A stretch of 64,000 nucleotides of DNA from Flabesymbios commensalis (GCA_964017125.1 OZ024902.1:32092618-32156617), one strand, 5' to 3'. Numbered from the stretch's first letter, positions 24,901 through 37,779 are shown. Numbers and translations: made by a program. Notes: generated by a model from the letters alone, not told the origin.

Positions 24901-27582
24901 AAATGAATTTCTTGACTCTAAAAAACATGTGTAGTAGGACTGACGATAAAGCCAGTCTTGAAATCATTGTTTTTTTTGCCGGCCATTTTGAATGTATCTG
25001 TTATTAAGCTATGCTGTATTACTTATCTGAAATGCTTACAGACACCCTTCCCCCCCCCCCCCTATCAGCTGATGGATTAAAAGTTTCACAACCATTTATG
25101 CTAATCTTTTGAGATAGAGGTTTATATATGCCTAAAAACAGCCAATCGTTGTTTATATGACATATACGCAGAATAAATTGCAAACAGAATATTTCAGATG
25201 TCTACTACAGTATTTGTGTGCTCGCCGCAGTTTTATAACGCTTCAGTAAGACCTTAAATATGTATACATCTATTCACGGCCTTCTTGGCGGCCATCTTGA
25301 ATTTTGAGCAGATTCCGATGACTCAATGACTTGTCTCCTTATCTTATATGAAGTAGCATATCATGCTTGACATATCTGCCAAGTTTCGGAATTGTACCTA
25401 CATTATGAACGATTCTGCTGATATTTAACACTTAACCGCTTCACTGTTGAATAATGCTGCTTTAATTTTTTTACATCCGGTTGGTTTGACCTCTCATACG
25501 TCCTTTCTCATACAACTCCAGATGTTTTTGATATAATTTACATACTGTGGAGGAAATAGCATCTTGCGTCTAGCATTGTTTTCGAACCATGCCAACACCG
25601 CCATGGCTCTGTGACAAAGAGTAATGTTTTGTTGGAACACAAAGTGAAGTGAAGTGGGTGAGTGGGTTTGTCAAACCCTAACTCGGATTGGTATTTTTTG
25701 GGGGGAATTTTATGTGTTTTTGTTATTTTTGTGTTGTTTTTTATTGTTGTAAATATTTCAAAAAAAATGGATAGGGGGTGCGTGGGTGTAGTCTGGCCAA
25801 TCCGAGTTTTTCACTTGACAAGACCCCTTAGAAAACATAACCAAACTTGAAGTGAGCGGTAATACAAGTAAAACTTTAAATGTACACCAAAAAGGGATTG
25901 GCAACATGAGTACGCCAAGTGAACAAAAAAAAATCCTCTAATATTGGAGTATGAGAACATCATTGCATCAAATAACAGCGTCCCAAGTGAGCAGGATCGC
26001 ACGTCGATCACACCATTTGAAGAGATGGGAAATTACTTTCTAGAAAGCAGCAGGTCATATTTTTAGGCGAAACCCAGTCAGAATTTTAAAATAGACCAGA
26101 AACAGGGTTTTAGATGTAAAAAGGGTAATTTTAGGGTTTGGAACCCTGTCATCGTTTTAAGCACTTTACTATTATCGGTTCCAAAACAAAAGTGGCATGT
26201 GTTTTTCGTTGTTTTTAAATTAAGAAACAAGTAAATTATTGATCAATCTAATCGTCGGCACAAGAAGGTTCGAAGGATCTTTAGACAAAGACAATAGTTT
26301 AATAAACTTGGACCATACATGGTACAATTAGTGGACACCCCTCATTGATGTGTAAACAAAGGATCATTCGGACGGGGCGCGGTGACTATAACATGACATT
26401 AACACCACCCCTTGTGTCCTAGGACATAAATGACACAAATTTTCATAATTTTGAATTTAACCTTCAAAGTCATTCCAGGTCAACTTGAGGAAAACCAGCT
26501 GGGTAGTATTTGAAGGCTACACCTCATCTAAATATATCTTATTAATATAAATGACTTCTGTTGTATGTCAAATTTTTAAATTTGTAGGGGAAAACGATAT
26601 TAGCTATATCTTTGATATATGTCTTAATAAGCCATCACTTCGTAAATAAAAACATTGTAAATAACTTGATTCCTCGTAAAACCTAGATGTAGATATCAAA
26701 ATAAGGCTATTATGCCAATCAGGTTTGAAGATATAGCCAGATCTCGATAGCCATGGGCATTTTGAATTTATCTCTGATCATAAAGTGTCATCAAGTACTC
26801 ATGATTTTATGTGATTATATTTTTTTAATAAACACTATAAATGAATTTCTTGACTCTAAAAAACATGTGTAGTAGGACTGACGATAAAGCCAGTCTTGAA
26901 ATCATTGTTTTTTTTGCCGGCCATTTTGAATGTATCTGTTATTAAGCTATGCTGTATTACTTATCTGAAATGCTTACAGACACCCTCCCCCCCCCCCCCC
27001 TATCAGCTGATGGATTAAAAGTTTCACAACCATTTATGCTAATCTTTTGAGATAGAGGTTTATATATGCCTAAAAACAGCCAATCGTTGTTTATATGACA
27101 TATACGCAGAATAAATTGCAAACAGAATATTTCAGATGTCTACTACAGTATTTGTGTGCTCGGGTGCAGCTTTATAACGCTTCAGTAAGACCTTAAATAT
27201 GTATACATCTATTCACGGCCTTCTTGGCGGCCATCTTGAATTTTGAGCAGATTCCGATGACTCAATGACTTGTCTCCTTATCTTATATGAAGTAGCATAT
27301 CATGCTTGACATATCTGCCAAGTTTCGGAATTGTACCTACATTATGAACGATTCTGCTGATATTTAACACTTAACCGCTTCACTGTTGAATAATGCTGCT
27401 TTAATTTTTTTACATCCGGTTGGTTTGACCTCTCATACGTCCTTTCTCATACAACTCCAGATGTTTTTGATATAATTTACATACTGTGGAGGAAATAGCA
27501 TCTTGCGTCTAGCATTGTTTTCGAACCATGCCAACACCGCCATGGCTCTGTGACAAAGAGTAATGTTTTGTTGGAACACAAA
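21776..27582. repeat. three tandem units of about 1.94 kb
   Basis: Units begin at 21776, 23716 and 25652 with AAGTGGGTGAGTGGG and end with GTTGGAACACAAA. They differ mainly in a C homopolymer (about 23107, 25048, 26988) and scattered single bases. The units start inside the Harbinger-like MITE, so units 2 and 3 carry only its right part. The junction reads AAGTGAAGTGAAGTGGG, a short repeat that could have served as microhomology. No gene is contained; each unit has a GGCGGCCATCTTGAATTTTG word near its end. Confidence 0.9.
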
Positions 27583-28020
27583 TTAGGGTTGCTGGTCTCT
27601 AAACATTTGCTCTACTGACTCCTGCAAATTTCCGCCCATGAGGTCAATGTAAGAATACTGGTTGACATTTCCATCTACTACTACCAAAGTGCCAACGGAA
27701 GGAAGCTGATGCATCCCCAAACCATAACGGTAACGTTTCTGCGTAGGCGAAATCGCATTGCGTCTGGATTCATAATGTATCAATTTGTTCTCCAACATCC
27801 TTCACTTTCATCATCAGTGTGTAAAATAAACTTACACTCATCAGAGAGCACCACAAATGACTAATTGCCATTGGTGGCCTAGTGCCGAATTATCTTGGCC
27901 CACCTGATGTGATTCTGCCGTTTTTTGCTATGAACAGTTTTTTATGACAAGCGTACCAAAAAACGAGCTCCAGTCGAAGGACAACTCCGAGATAGTCTTC
28001 AAGCATCCCAACCTTGACAG
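27583..28020 (-). pseudogene. Tc1/mariner transposase relic
   Basis: On the minus strand the segments LSDECKFILHTDDES, SVGTLVVVDGNVNQYSYIDL and ESVEQMFRDQQP match the central and C-terminal parts of Tc1-type transposases (the FSDESKF, GxLVVVDGxMN...YIDIL and following segments, between the second and third catalytic acids). The segments lie in different frames, and neither the N-terminal DNA-binding part nor the last catalytic region is present. The relic abuts the end of the 1.94 kb array. Confidence 0.7.
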
Positions 28021-28550
28021 AATTTTCAGACGTCTAGTCTGTCTTCAGGAATTGACATGATTTTACATGATTTTAAATCCCATTACATTTGAGCCCTTAA
28101 TTTGACTTTGATTCCTATTACAAATGTCTCCACTGGAACCCATAATTACACTGCACAGACATAATTTTGCTTGAGAATGTGTAAAACATAATTATGTGGA
28201 TAACATGTGACGCAGCTTTAAAATCATGTCGGTATTGTATATGAGCTGACGCTCAGTAGTCATTAAGCAGTGGTTTGTGCATAAAATGTGTGGGGGTGAA
28301 CAAACCCAAGTCCAGTGTGTGTATATTTAGGCCCGGCCGTAGGTCGGTAGCCTACTAGGTTTATTTTGCCCGAGTTTGTGTCCTATTTAGAGGAAAGAGG
28401 GGTGCTGTGTGTGGGACCTGGTTGACATTTCTGTACTCTAGTCATTATGACCATGTGCAATATAACGTTTGAGGTCCCTTGATTAAGTACTTTCGTCTTT
28501 AAATAGTGTTCAGAAAAAATATACCTTTACAATTAAACGTAGTGATTAGA
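28021..28550. other. no gene seen
   Basis: Mixed-composition DNA without frames or recognisable repeat ends. Confidence 0.45.
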
Positions 28551-28554
28551 GCTG

Positions 28555-28935
28555 AAATGGTTTTAATTGGAATAATGTTGGCACAGCGTCCAGACAGTGG
28601 CCCAGCATTACATCAGCATTGGGCCAATGTATTGTGTTACCTGGTGTTTCTGGCCCCGGGGAGGAAAGCGTCACCCGCATAGTCACCCCCATGCAGCCGT
28701 CATAAAACACGGTACAATCACCCAATGCTGTTTCAATGTCGGGCCAGGGTCGAAGACTGTTGGTTAACATTGAAACAGCATTGGGTGAATGCCACGTGTT
28801 TGCGCAAAGTATAGGCAGGCCCAGTGATGGATTAGTGTCGGGACAGCGTCGTAGACGATTGACCGTCATCGAACCAGCAATGGGCTGCGACGCGCAGGCC
28901 CAACATTGAACCAGAATTTGGTGGGTACACATACT
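28555..28935. repeat. cluster of palindromic CAACATTG-family units
   Basis: GGCCCAGCATT, GCATTGGGCCAATG, TTTCAATGTCGGGCCAG, ACATTGAAACAGCATTGGG and GGCCCAACATTGAACC are facing variants of one hairpin motif, forming two or three overlapping diverged hairpins. The 143-codon minus-strand frame here comes from this repeat. Confidence 0.55.
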
Positions 28936-28978
28936 AGTCCGGCTGCCAAGTGTTTTATTTTGCTCTAAGACCGCCATT

Positions 28979-29324
28979 CCATGTGTCCGGTTGCCGCATG
29001 CGGTTGCCGCACTGCACCCGGCAACCGCATGCAGCTGCTTTTCCGTGTGTCCGGCAAAGGCGTGCTGGAACTGAGATTCCTTCCCACGTCATTATATTTA
29101 TTGGAGGGTTTTCTAGAACTCTGCTGGGATAATAATAATATTGACGTCAAAAGGAAATTTTCTTGCGGCAAACGCATGCGGCAGCCGCAGAAATCCAACA
29201 TAGCTGGATCTTCAAACGCAGGAGCGTTTGTCGCAAGAGTTTGCCGAACACATGGAAAGAACTCAGTACATTCATCTAATCTAGAAAAAGGTGTGGCAAA
29301 CGCATGCCGCAACCGGACACATGG
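28979..29324. mobile_element. MITE with 3-bp ATT target duplication
   Basis: A 346-base element with 24-base inverted ends, CCATGTGTCCGGTTGC at the left and the complement of CCATGTGTCCGGTTGCGGC at the right, flanked by ATT on both sides (28976-28978, 29325-29327). Subterminal GCATGCGG and GGCAACCGC words repeat inside. The two 154-codon frames that cover it on opposite strands are by-products of the inverted ends. The superfamily is unclear: a 3-bp duplication is compatible with Harbinger or CMC-type elements. Confidence 0.75.
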
Positions 29325-29776
29325 ATTGGCAGCCTTACCTGTGCTTGGAGTATCAAGTTTTTTTCTATATATTGAATATTGTATTTCAGACCCCCAACTT
29401 GAAGAATCCAGAAGTTGTGGAGGTGTCACCCTTTGGCAATTCTAATTATTCACGTTTTTCAAAATGGCCGCCAATAGCCACAGTGGAAATGTAACTTCTG
29501 CCCTCGAAATATGTATAATACCACTTTTCCAACTACATTAACCACGGAAAAATCATTTCCGGCATTGTTTTATTCAGAAGCTTAAATAGGGCATATAAAC
29601 AAGATGGGCGCCACCTCTATAGTGGCAATTCACATTTTGTATCATTAGAAGTATGTTTAGGTACAGGTATTTGATGGTACCGGTATCCAATGTTCTAAGC
29701 CTACTTACGAATTTTACAAAGGCTATCACATTTGACGGCAGTACTAGACTCTAATCTAGACTAATCTAGGCATATA

Positions 29777-29864
29777 GCCTACAATAGTTCCAAAAATACA
29801 ATTATTTCATCCAAAATATTGCCTACAATAGTTCCAAAAATACAATTATTTCATCCAAAATATT
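29777..29864. repeat. exact 44-bp tandem duplication
   Basis: The 44 bases starting GCCTACAATAGTTCC are repeated without a difference (29777-29820 and 29821-29864). Confidence 0.95.
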
Positions 29865-29924
29865 GGTCAGGCTCTAAGTTCATCAGTTCCCTTAGGCCCT
29901 ATATCAAAACATTGACAACTTTAA

Positions 29925-32900
29925 ACTGGTTTGCATGTCTTATCTGATGCAGCTGTTGGTAGATATTGCCAACAAGAGCAGATTTGGGTAGATCTTCTGA
30001 TAAATTTATTTATGATCATGTTGATATACGTACGCGCTGAACAGATTAGCCTTTACATATGGCTGCAGTTGAACAGATGTTACCGTATATGTTTTGCACA
30101 AGAAAATTTGGACTACGCACGGAATGGTTTAAGTTTTCTGCGAAATATGCAGGCTATGCCATCTTGAAACAGTACATGGAAGGTGAACACACAATGCTCC
30201 ATAATCCATGTAGTTCTAATGGTGACATGTTCATTGAGTCATATTATATGAGGTACTTGGCTTGTCCTGGGGGAGTGGTAAAACCAGCTATGTATAGACA
30301 TAGTCGTTCAGCCTACATTTTTGCGCAAACCTGGAACATGGTCTCCAGAATTTGGATGCCAATGTAACAATTCAGATTCAAAATAAGCGTGAAGAAGAGT
30401 TTTTAACAAGAATTTTAGATGATTTTAAAGATCGGTTAGCTTCACGTAAAAATTGCAATTATGCTTCCACCCATCACAGCCAACATCACCAGTAATCATG
30501 GTAACATAATATCATTACATTATTAAAACGTAGTTAGAGCTGTATAAATTGGCATAACATTCATGCATATATTTGAAGCTAATTGGCCTGAAGGTCTCTT
30601 AGATCTAGTCGCCAAGCTTATTGTAACTTTTACTTAAACGTGGAGCTGAAACGGTGTATGACCCTGAAATAATTTATGGGCGGGTTCTTTGCCTCAATCA
30701 AGTCCCAGAAGTATCAATATCGATACACAAACTGACTCCATCCGCAACTGCTATGTTTGACAATCCATTTGAAACGAAGATAACTGAATTAAAGTGCAAC
30801 CTTAACAACTTCAGGTAGACATATGTCGTAGAACTGTGAATGCCACTAGCTTGGTGGTCGATGGTTCAAGGGTGATGTGGACAATAGCTTGGCCTACTAA
30901 ATGAACTGTCATCGACAGTTCATTTAGTTCATTAGCTCATTATTTTGAGTCATTTCCTTCTACTAAGCTCATTCCCGTCAATGTGTATGAGTATCTAATA
31001 TTTGATAGATGCAAAAATTTCAGCTTGACTGGAAATACAGAATTATGTGGTCCACAAACTGGCTAGCAATGCACTTCTTCCTGCTCAAAATGTGGTATTC
31101 GCGGTTAGTGTAAATTAGATAAAAACTTATCATAGCCATCATCAAAATACTTTGAAGAAGTGATGATAATGTGTCAACAGAAAGTAGCCATGGTGTTATA
31201 ATACTTTGACCAGATTTAATCACCTCACACGAGGAATCAGACAATTGTTATCAGGCACTTGCTGCTGAGAGAGAGTTTGGTCAATGAATGGGGTAAGTAA
31301 AGCTGTTCCAGAAGATACAGGTGTTTTTATTTTGTTTCTGCGCCATTTTACGCAGAGGAGAAATTCTCAACTTAGATGTTCATGGAATCTCCTATTGGAA
31401 ATCGCAACATCATAGTTATAAAAGAAAAGTACAAATAAATCGTAACTGATAATCATATTGCTCGGCATGTCATATCAGTGGGCGATACATGTACACTTAA
31501 CCGTTGGTATGATCAAAGACCCTGTACAATACGTGAAATCGCTCTCAGTGCTGTCCCCCGGAATTGGGAGTTGGAACTAATGCTTTAACCATCTATCAAG
31601 TATGATTTTACCATATTACGACGAGTAATTATGACATTGATCCTATTAAAAACAATACATACTTTACATCATAAAAATCAGAAAAATAAGTACTGACGGA
31701 GGTTTACTTCTATTTTTTATCCAATAATTTGTTGGTTAGTTATCAATACTTTTTAATTGTCTTCTTCCCATTGGTACCTTATGGGTTGATGCGCCCGTAT
31801 AAACAAGTATGCATATTCATTGTTTACAAACAACATTTTATAGTCTAATGACACGAATCGTTTGGCATGTTTATCATTCGGAATATACCTGAACATAAAT
31901 ATTTTGTTGATATAAAGCATGTTACTGTTACTGCTGATTCATCTGATCTGAGCAATTCTGTGACAGAATTAGCTTATTCAATGCTGAAATCATTCACGCC
32001 ACAAATGGGTATTACCATATATCTTGTATATATATCAGTGGATATCTTTGTCGCCAAGTGTCTCGATCTGCAGGTAAAGTAATTTTGATGCCAATAATAA
32101 ATTGCATACATTTCTGTCTAATAAGCAATATTTGAATATTCAAGGTGTGTGGCTTTTGTTCCACGTCAAAACTCAATACAATTAATTGGTTAAAGTGAAA
32201 TCACATTATTACGTTTATCAAAGACACTAAATCTCGTGCAAATTGTGAATGTTTCACGTTAATTTTACATATTTATGTCCCCATTCGGCTACACCATGTA
32301 CCGCGGGAAAACAATGAACACCTTATTACCAGTAACGGCAGGGGAAATAGAAAAATATTAAAATTCAACTATAAATATATTGTGTCATAAAAATGAGCGT
32401 GTCTTGTTTTCAAGATATCAATATACCGCTAACGCTCCAGTCACTCAGTGACATTGATGGCAGTTGTCCGAGAGAGAAGGCTTACATATTATAATTTTAT
32501 AATATTGCTTTTGTGTTCTAAATATATTTGTTTAAATAATAAAAGTTTGAATTAATAGACACGTCTGCCAAGTTATGGTTGCTACCAATGTTTTGCCCCG
32601 ATCTCCTTTGTGGTCGCTATGCTTGACGACATATCGTCACTACCCTCCCGTTCTGTGCCCACATATTTGTGTACTTTCTGTACACAGCTCTTCTGTATTT
32701 AAATGAAAACATTTTCCAAAATTGCATGATAATATAACATGACTAACATGCTATATTAGCAGTTATTTTCGTTCCAAAAATAAATATTGCAGAGATATTT
32801 TCATAACTGTCAAATCTAGAAAAACATTATTTTTTATTTAGAGGCTAAAGTGGTGAAATTATCACTTGTTTTATATGATACACTTGCCAAAGCATAGCTC

Positions 32901-33510
32901 CAACCCCCGTTAAAAGCGGACATCACTGCACAATGTAGTACACGCATTTGTAAGGTGAAATTCGTAAGTCGACCATCTTATTGTACAGGGTCTTTGGTAT
33001 GATGTGGGAAAGGTAACTACACTGAAGATAAATACGTGTTCAAGCTGGTTATTTTTTTTATCGCATATGTGACCAAATTCGTCTAATCACAGTCAGATAT
33101 TTTTGAACAAACAACTACATTTATGGCAGCATGTTTTGGTCAGCCACAATACGCCACCATGCCTGAAGGTAGGCAGAATCAGGGGGCTGACAAGCAAGCA
33201 CCTGACCACTGTCCCATAACTGTGCTCATTGCCTCCAACAACGGATGCCTCGAAGGCCCCATGTAGTCCCCAGACCTACTCTGCACAATGTCACAATGTA
33301 GGGGGACGTGAAAAAGTGGAGACATGCTTGACTGGTTATAATACATGTACATGTACATGTAACTGTATTGAGTATTGCATGATTTTATAAAACTGACCAA
33401 AGTCAACACGGAACGCCGGTCCAACGCTGCCTGAATGCAGGTGCAGCACTAGAATTGATGGCCATCACCGCAACCGCTGCGGCTCCTGGCCAGCGTCTAG
33501 CATTCACTTG
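29925..33510 (+). pseudogene. HEEADT/DTDVVV-family gene, third copy, split by a hAT-like insertion
   Basis: Family segments appear in the right order though in changing frames: YVRAEQISLYI and NLDYARNGLSFLRNM (29990-30150), QYMEGEHTMLHNP and DMFIESYYMRY (30170-30255), VYDPEIIYGRVLCL (30650-30700), LTPSATAMFDNP (30730-30770), SLVVDGSRVMWTIAWPTK (30850-30905), VNVYEYLIFDR (about 30978-31010), SHEESDN (31225-31250), EDTGVFILFL (about 31312-31345), then SVGDTCTLNRWYDVGKVTTLK across the inserted element, and FMAACFGQPQYATMPEGRQN (about 33120-33180). These equal the family's GDMFIETTFMRYGHGPGG, MFDD, VDGSAVLW, HEEAD, DDTDVF, GCDT..GIGK and ACYGQ..MSEARQ landmarks. It is non-functional. Coverage from the NYAR segment to the tail is the most complete of the copies here. 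Confidence 0.7.
31514..32995. mobile_element. hAT-like non-autonomous transposon, 1.48 kb
   Basis: The ends CAAAGACCCTGTACAATA and its complement (TATTGTACAGGGTCTTTG, about 32979-32996) form 18-base inverted repeats, and GGTATGAT flanks the element as an 8-base duplication (31506-31513 and 32996-33003). An 8-bp duplication and a CAAAG tip fit the hAT superfamily. The insertion lies inside a conserved segment of the HEEADT-family relic, whose similarity resumes directly after it. The small internal frame (31867-32082) is not a transposase. The exact right tip is uncertain by one base. Confidence 0.85.
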
Positions 33511-34920
33511 TCCCTTTTTAACCCTCTCGATGCGGGCATATTGAAATTATTAGAAATATATTTCAGCTCATGTAAAAATACAAGAAACATGAAACACATA
33601 CCCGCTGCAGTTTCAATATTAATTCAGATTCAATAATGGGCGGTTTTTTGTGTGTGAAGTTATGAGGTGGGAGATCCGCCCAGCCCAAGAAATGTGCACA
33701 TTTTATATTTTTGTAAATAACTGATAATTAGTGGACTAAAATAATCTGCTAAGGTCATTGTGATATAAACCTTGATTATATTAATGAACTGATATCACTT
33801 CACAGGGCCTTTAACAGAACCTAGTTAAAACAGTAGGTCTAAATCTACAGGTACAGATTTGAAAATGTGCCCTAAAATCCCCTCCTAATTTTGACCCAAA
33901 TGACTATTTGGGCGTGTTTCCAGCGGCGTACCCTGGCTTCTCCGCTCAACAACGGTGCAAAGGCAGCTCGTGCATCTGGACGGGGACTAGTGTTGGCTGT
34001 GGTAAGACCTTAAGCTATCGGCAATAGAGTGTTTGACATTAGGTCTATCAAGTGGGATGAATGGAGTCACCCTTAGCTCTGTTTTAATAGCTCAATCCAA
34101 TCCTCCGACCGTCTAGGCATATCTGAGGGTAAATCGTCCAGACATGCTCAATAACCATCCATGCTCTATCACCCCACCCTCAAATCATCATCTGTACATC
34201 ATTTATTTCATCAATGGACTGCACTGGTTTCAGTGTAGGCCCCTATTACAATGTCACTTAAAGGGCATTTAAAACTGGTGATGAAAAGTGACGTTAAGAT
34301 ACTACTACTGTGTCTCCATCTGCCTGAGGCCGGATACATTAAGTAGTCAGGTTGTCCATCTATCTGTCTGTACGACCATAACCAATTTGTGTCGTTTCAT
34401 ACAAATTAAGGGTTGCAGCTGAGGCAAAATCGTCGGTACCTTTGACTTTTTCAAGTAAAGTTATGAATATTGGTGATTTTAATGTACATAAATGCCTACA
34501 ATTTAAGATGTTCATGACAACTGAGGTCAGAATGTATAAAAAATCATTATAGATTGATGGTAATTATATTTTATATAGCCCTACCTATATTGTTCATTTA
34601 GGTAGAACTAGGGTAGTCTATATAATGAATGCATGAGCATTTTATTGTATGTCGTTGCTGTAGCTAATATTGCTCTAATAATATGATTGCTGATATTATT
34701 ATTTTTTTGTGCTCTCGTAATGTTTATTATATATGATCTCCTTATCCACGCACACAATAATTCCATGTACAGGGAACGTTTAGCTTCCACACCCTCTGGA
34801 AACTTCAAACAAGTTTTTATTGGCAGCAGTAGGCCTATTCTACAAAGACAAAAAAACTATATACACCAAGTCTAGGTATACCACCATGGCTGCTGGACTA
34901 TACTCCTCTGTACGAGGTAC
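33511..34920. other. no gene seen
   Basis: AT-rich DNA between the third HEEADT-family copy and the left end of the composite transposon. TTTAACCCTCTCGATGCGGGC at about 33518 looks like another piggyBac-like tip, but I do not find its partner. Confidence 0.45.
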
Positions 34921-35240
34921 AGTCAGCCAGCCAACATATGCTATCATTTCAACACATGACAAATGTTTGCTACAAGCAAACCAACAACACAGAAATGTAG
35001 TTTAATAGCCCAGGAATGACGTCTAGCCTGCTGACATCATTTTTTTTATCCTAAAGTCTCTGAATTAGCGAAAGCAATATGGCCGCCAACTGGCACTATT
35101 ATATGATGTAAATCGCTATAGCTTTGTCAATATTTATCCTTTTCTAATTATTTTGGTGTGTAATATATATTGTTTTCATGGTCAAGGAACACGATTATGA
35201 CAATACAAACTTCATGGTAGTATTTTTATTTATTAAAATC
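34921..35240 (+). repeat. left terminal inverted repeat of the candidate transposon
   Basis: Begins AGTCAGCCAGCCAACATATG. Inverted matches occur at 43990-44168 plus 52353-52416, and more closely at 52430-52710 (GGAATGACGTCTAGCCTGC, CATAATCGTGTTCCTT and ATAGCGATTTACATCA are shared). Confidence 0.7.
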
Positions 35241-35401
35241 TTTATATGATGTGACAAAATGAAATATTTTTATGTAAATTCAAGTAGTGAACAACTGTAT
35301 CCTCCTGTTATGTCTCTCTAGGCATAGTTTTCAAAATAAGGACGTATTAACTGGTCATGAATGGTGTACTACATTATTAAAATAACTTTGAGAAATAAAC
35401 G

Positions 35402-36440
35402 TCACCAAAACGTTAATAGATGACAACTCATGATGTCGATGTTCCAACACTTATCGGCATTGCAGCCGCAAGCAGGTGTGCAGATTTGATGAGTTTTGCT
35501 GCACTTGCATGCCGAAAACTTACATTTTGACAGACAGCCACATGCTACTAGTTCAAGACATACCTTGGAACTACAGGTAATTTTGACCATGCAACTGCCA
35601 ATCCAATGCCCATAGATAGCCATCCACCAGATGAACCAGCAAATGATTGAATACACTGCTTATCAGCGTGCAGCCATGCCTTGTATGGATAACTCGCACG
35701 CATAGCATGTAGCTGCAGGGCATCAGATGTTGGTGGTAAATCATCCAATTCTTTCTTTCCTTTTCTAAATAAGTCAGCCCTGGCTTTGTCAACGCCCCTT
35801 AACATCGGGAGTCATGTACAGATAGCATATGAATTCTTCATCTGGCTCGACCTACCCCATCTAGAGGCAAAGGTGCTGAATGTACATATTCCAACAGCTT
35901 TTCTTTCCAAATCCAGCAAATGATGATGTGGTATCCGACCCTGTAAGCGCATGAAAGCCCAGAATATCTGTGTGTTCATCCTGTGGCAGGTTTTTATATT
36001 AGGGTATGCACTAGATAACAATGTCGTTCGCGTGCAGTACAACCGAACATCCATACACTGTGATCAGTTCCACCAAAGAAGTGTAAAAAAGAGCAGCAAT
36101 ACATCAGTGCCTATGCAGAAAACCATAATGTGATCATAGCCTCTCTTAGTTGTTTCTAAACCATGTAGGCTGATTGGTGTACCAGCCTCCTCGTGGTCAC
36201 AGGACAATACTAGAACCTTTTCTCGCCTTGATGATGAAGCTTTTTCTGTGCAGACAAAACCTCTTTCCAAAACTAATTCGCACCACGCTGGGACATTTGG
36301 AAATCTCTTCACAAGATCTTCTGACAAAAATGCTGAAAAATCAGCCTTTTTTCGGAGAGTGAAACAAATTGTGTTCATACTCGAGGCAGTAGTACCAAGC
36401 CATTGCTCACAACTTTGCGGATTATAGAGCAAGAGCATTA
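35402..36440 (-). pseudogene. HEEADT/DTDVVV-family gene, C-terminal half
   Basis: Reading on the minus strand from 36440: TLRKKADFSAFLSEDLVKRF, then LSCDHEEAGTPISLHGLETT and YDHIMVFCIGTDVLLLF (about 36100-36215), the family's HEEADTxxxLHxLxxxxxG and SxDTDVLVL pair. Later come DLFRKGKKELDDLPPTSDAL (about 35720-35780) and, in another frame, ELVACGCLSKCKFSACKCSK with further cysteines to about 35405, the usual cysteine-rich tail. The part between DTDV and the LFRKGKK segment is shortened. The N-terminal half is at 41870-43640, beyond a foldback and a LINE insertion. The acidic motif pair resembles FEN/XPG nuclease cores, which is inference. Non-functional as it stands. Confidence 0.75.
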
Positions 36441-37779
36441 GGGTTGAACCTGGAATAAAATTGCAGAAAGCTGATTTTTTCAGGAATGATACATGGACGA
36501 ATTCTAAAGAGGCCCCAAAAATCCCCCTTGTGTATTTTTTTTTAATTCAAGATGGCCGCCACCATGTAACGCCATTTTCGAAAAAAACAGGGGTATACCA
36601 TAATTCCTCACTTTTGCAGTTAGAAAAAAAGATTTAGGTGTCTCTACTTATGTTTGAGGACACAAAGAGTTCATCCAGATGATATCAGAAATGATATCAG
36701 TACTTTTCTCAATACCAAAAATCCAAGATGGCCGCCATATTCATATACCGAGTATGTTGAGCGATCTCTTAAAAAAACGAAAATATGATGTAACTATCTC
36801 GTTGTTGAGCCTAAAATGTATTTTTTGTCTAAACCCATGGGGTCTAGCACTTATTTAGATCACCAATATTTTATTATATTGAATTTATCAACATAAATTC
36901 TTCATAGTTTAATGTTATGTAACACCATATAACGTCATTTTTCCAAACAAATAACAGGAGTATACCCCAATTCCTCACTTTTGCAGTTAAAAAAATATTT
37001 TGGTGCCTCTACACATGTCTTAAGGCACAAAAAGCTCATCAACAGGATCAGAAATGATATCATTCCTTTTCTTATCTACACAAATCCAAAATGGCGACCA
37101 TTATGTCAAGCGTCCCCTCCCCCCCTCAGAAAATCACCTACATGCTATAATCATCATGTTGTTGAAACTTTTTTTTCAGAGCCATGGAATCTAGAATAAC
37201 TTTCCATCACCAATTGTTTTAATAGATTGTGCTTATCAACACGAAATCCAGCATGGTTGCCATATTGGTTAGCTCTTTTAGCGCAGGTGCCACGATTCAG
37301 CGATGTCTAACTGCTTTTTCATATGGGAATATAGATATGGATTTATCAAATTTATAAAATATCATATGTCAGAAATCATTGATTAAAAATTCTAACATGT
37401 CTCATTTTTAAATATAAGGGTATTTTTCATTCATTTGAAGCTTTTGATAGTGTAAAAAATTCCAGTTTCAAACCCAGCGACTAATTCCAATGTAGGTATT
37501 TTATATAGTAGGCCTATATAAAATGTTTTTCGATTTTGGTTAAGTATCAGTTGTGATTATTCTAGGATTTGAATATTAGCTAATTTTGTGTGAATGTACA
37601 TAATAACAGAGCTAAGTACGATATTACACCAGCTTGAACACGTGTCCTGTTGGTTATTTACATGTACTACTAAATAAGAAAATGTTTTAAATCACATCAT
37701 TTTACTGACAGAGTTTGGCCATCTATAGGCCTATGTAATTTGTTCAGTTTCCTGAAAATGGTAATAAATGATTATAGAT

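Noticed and set aside
28965-29445. Two 154-codon frames on opposite strands
   Set aside because: Both overlap the MITE with inverted ends, which opens frames on both strands; no protein family is recognised.
33518-33700. Another piggyBac-like MITE starting TTTAACCCTCTCGATGC
   Set aside because: Only one plausible tip; no inverted partner found downstream.
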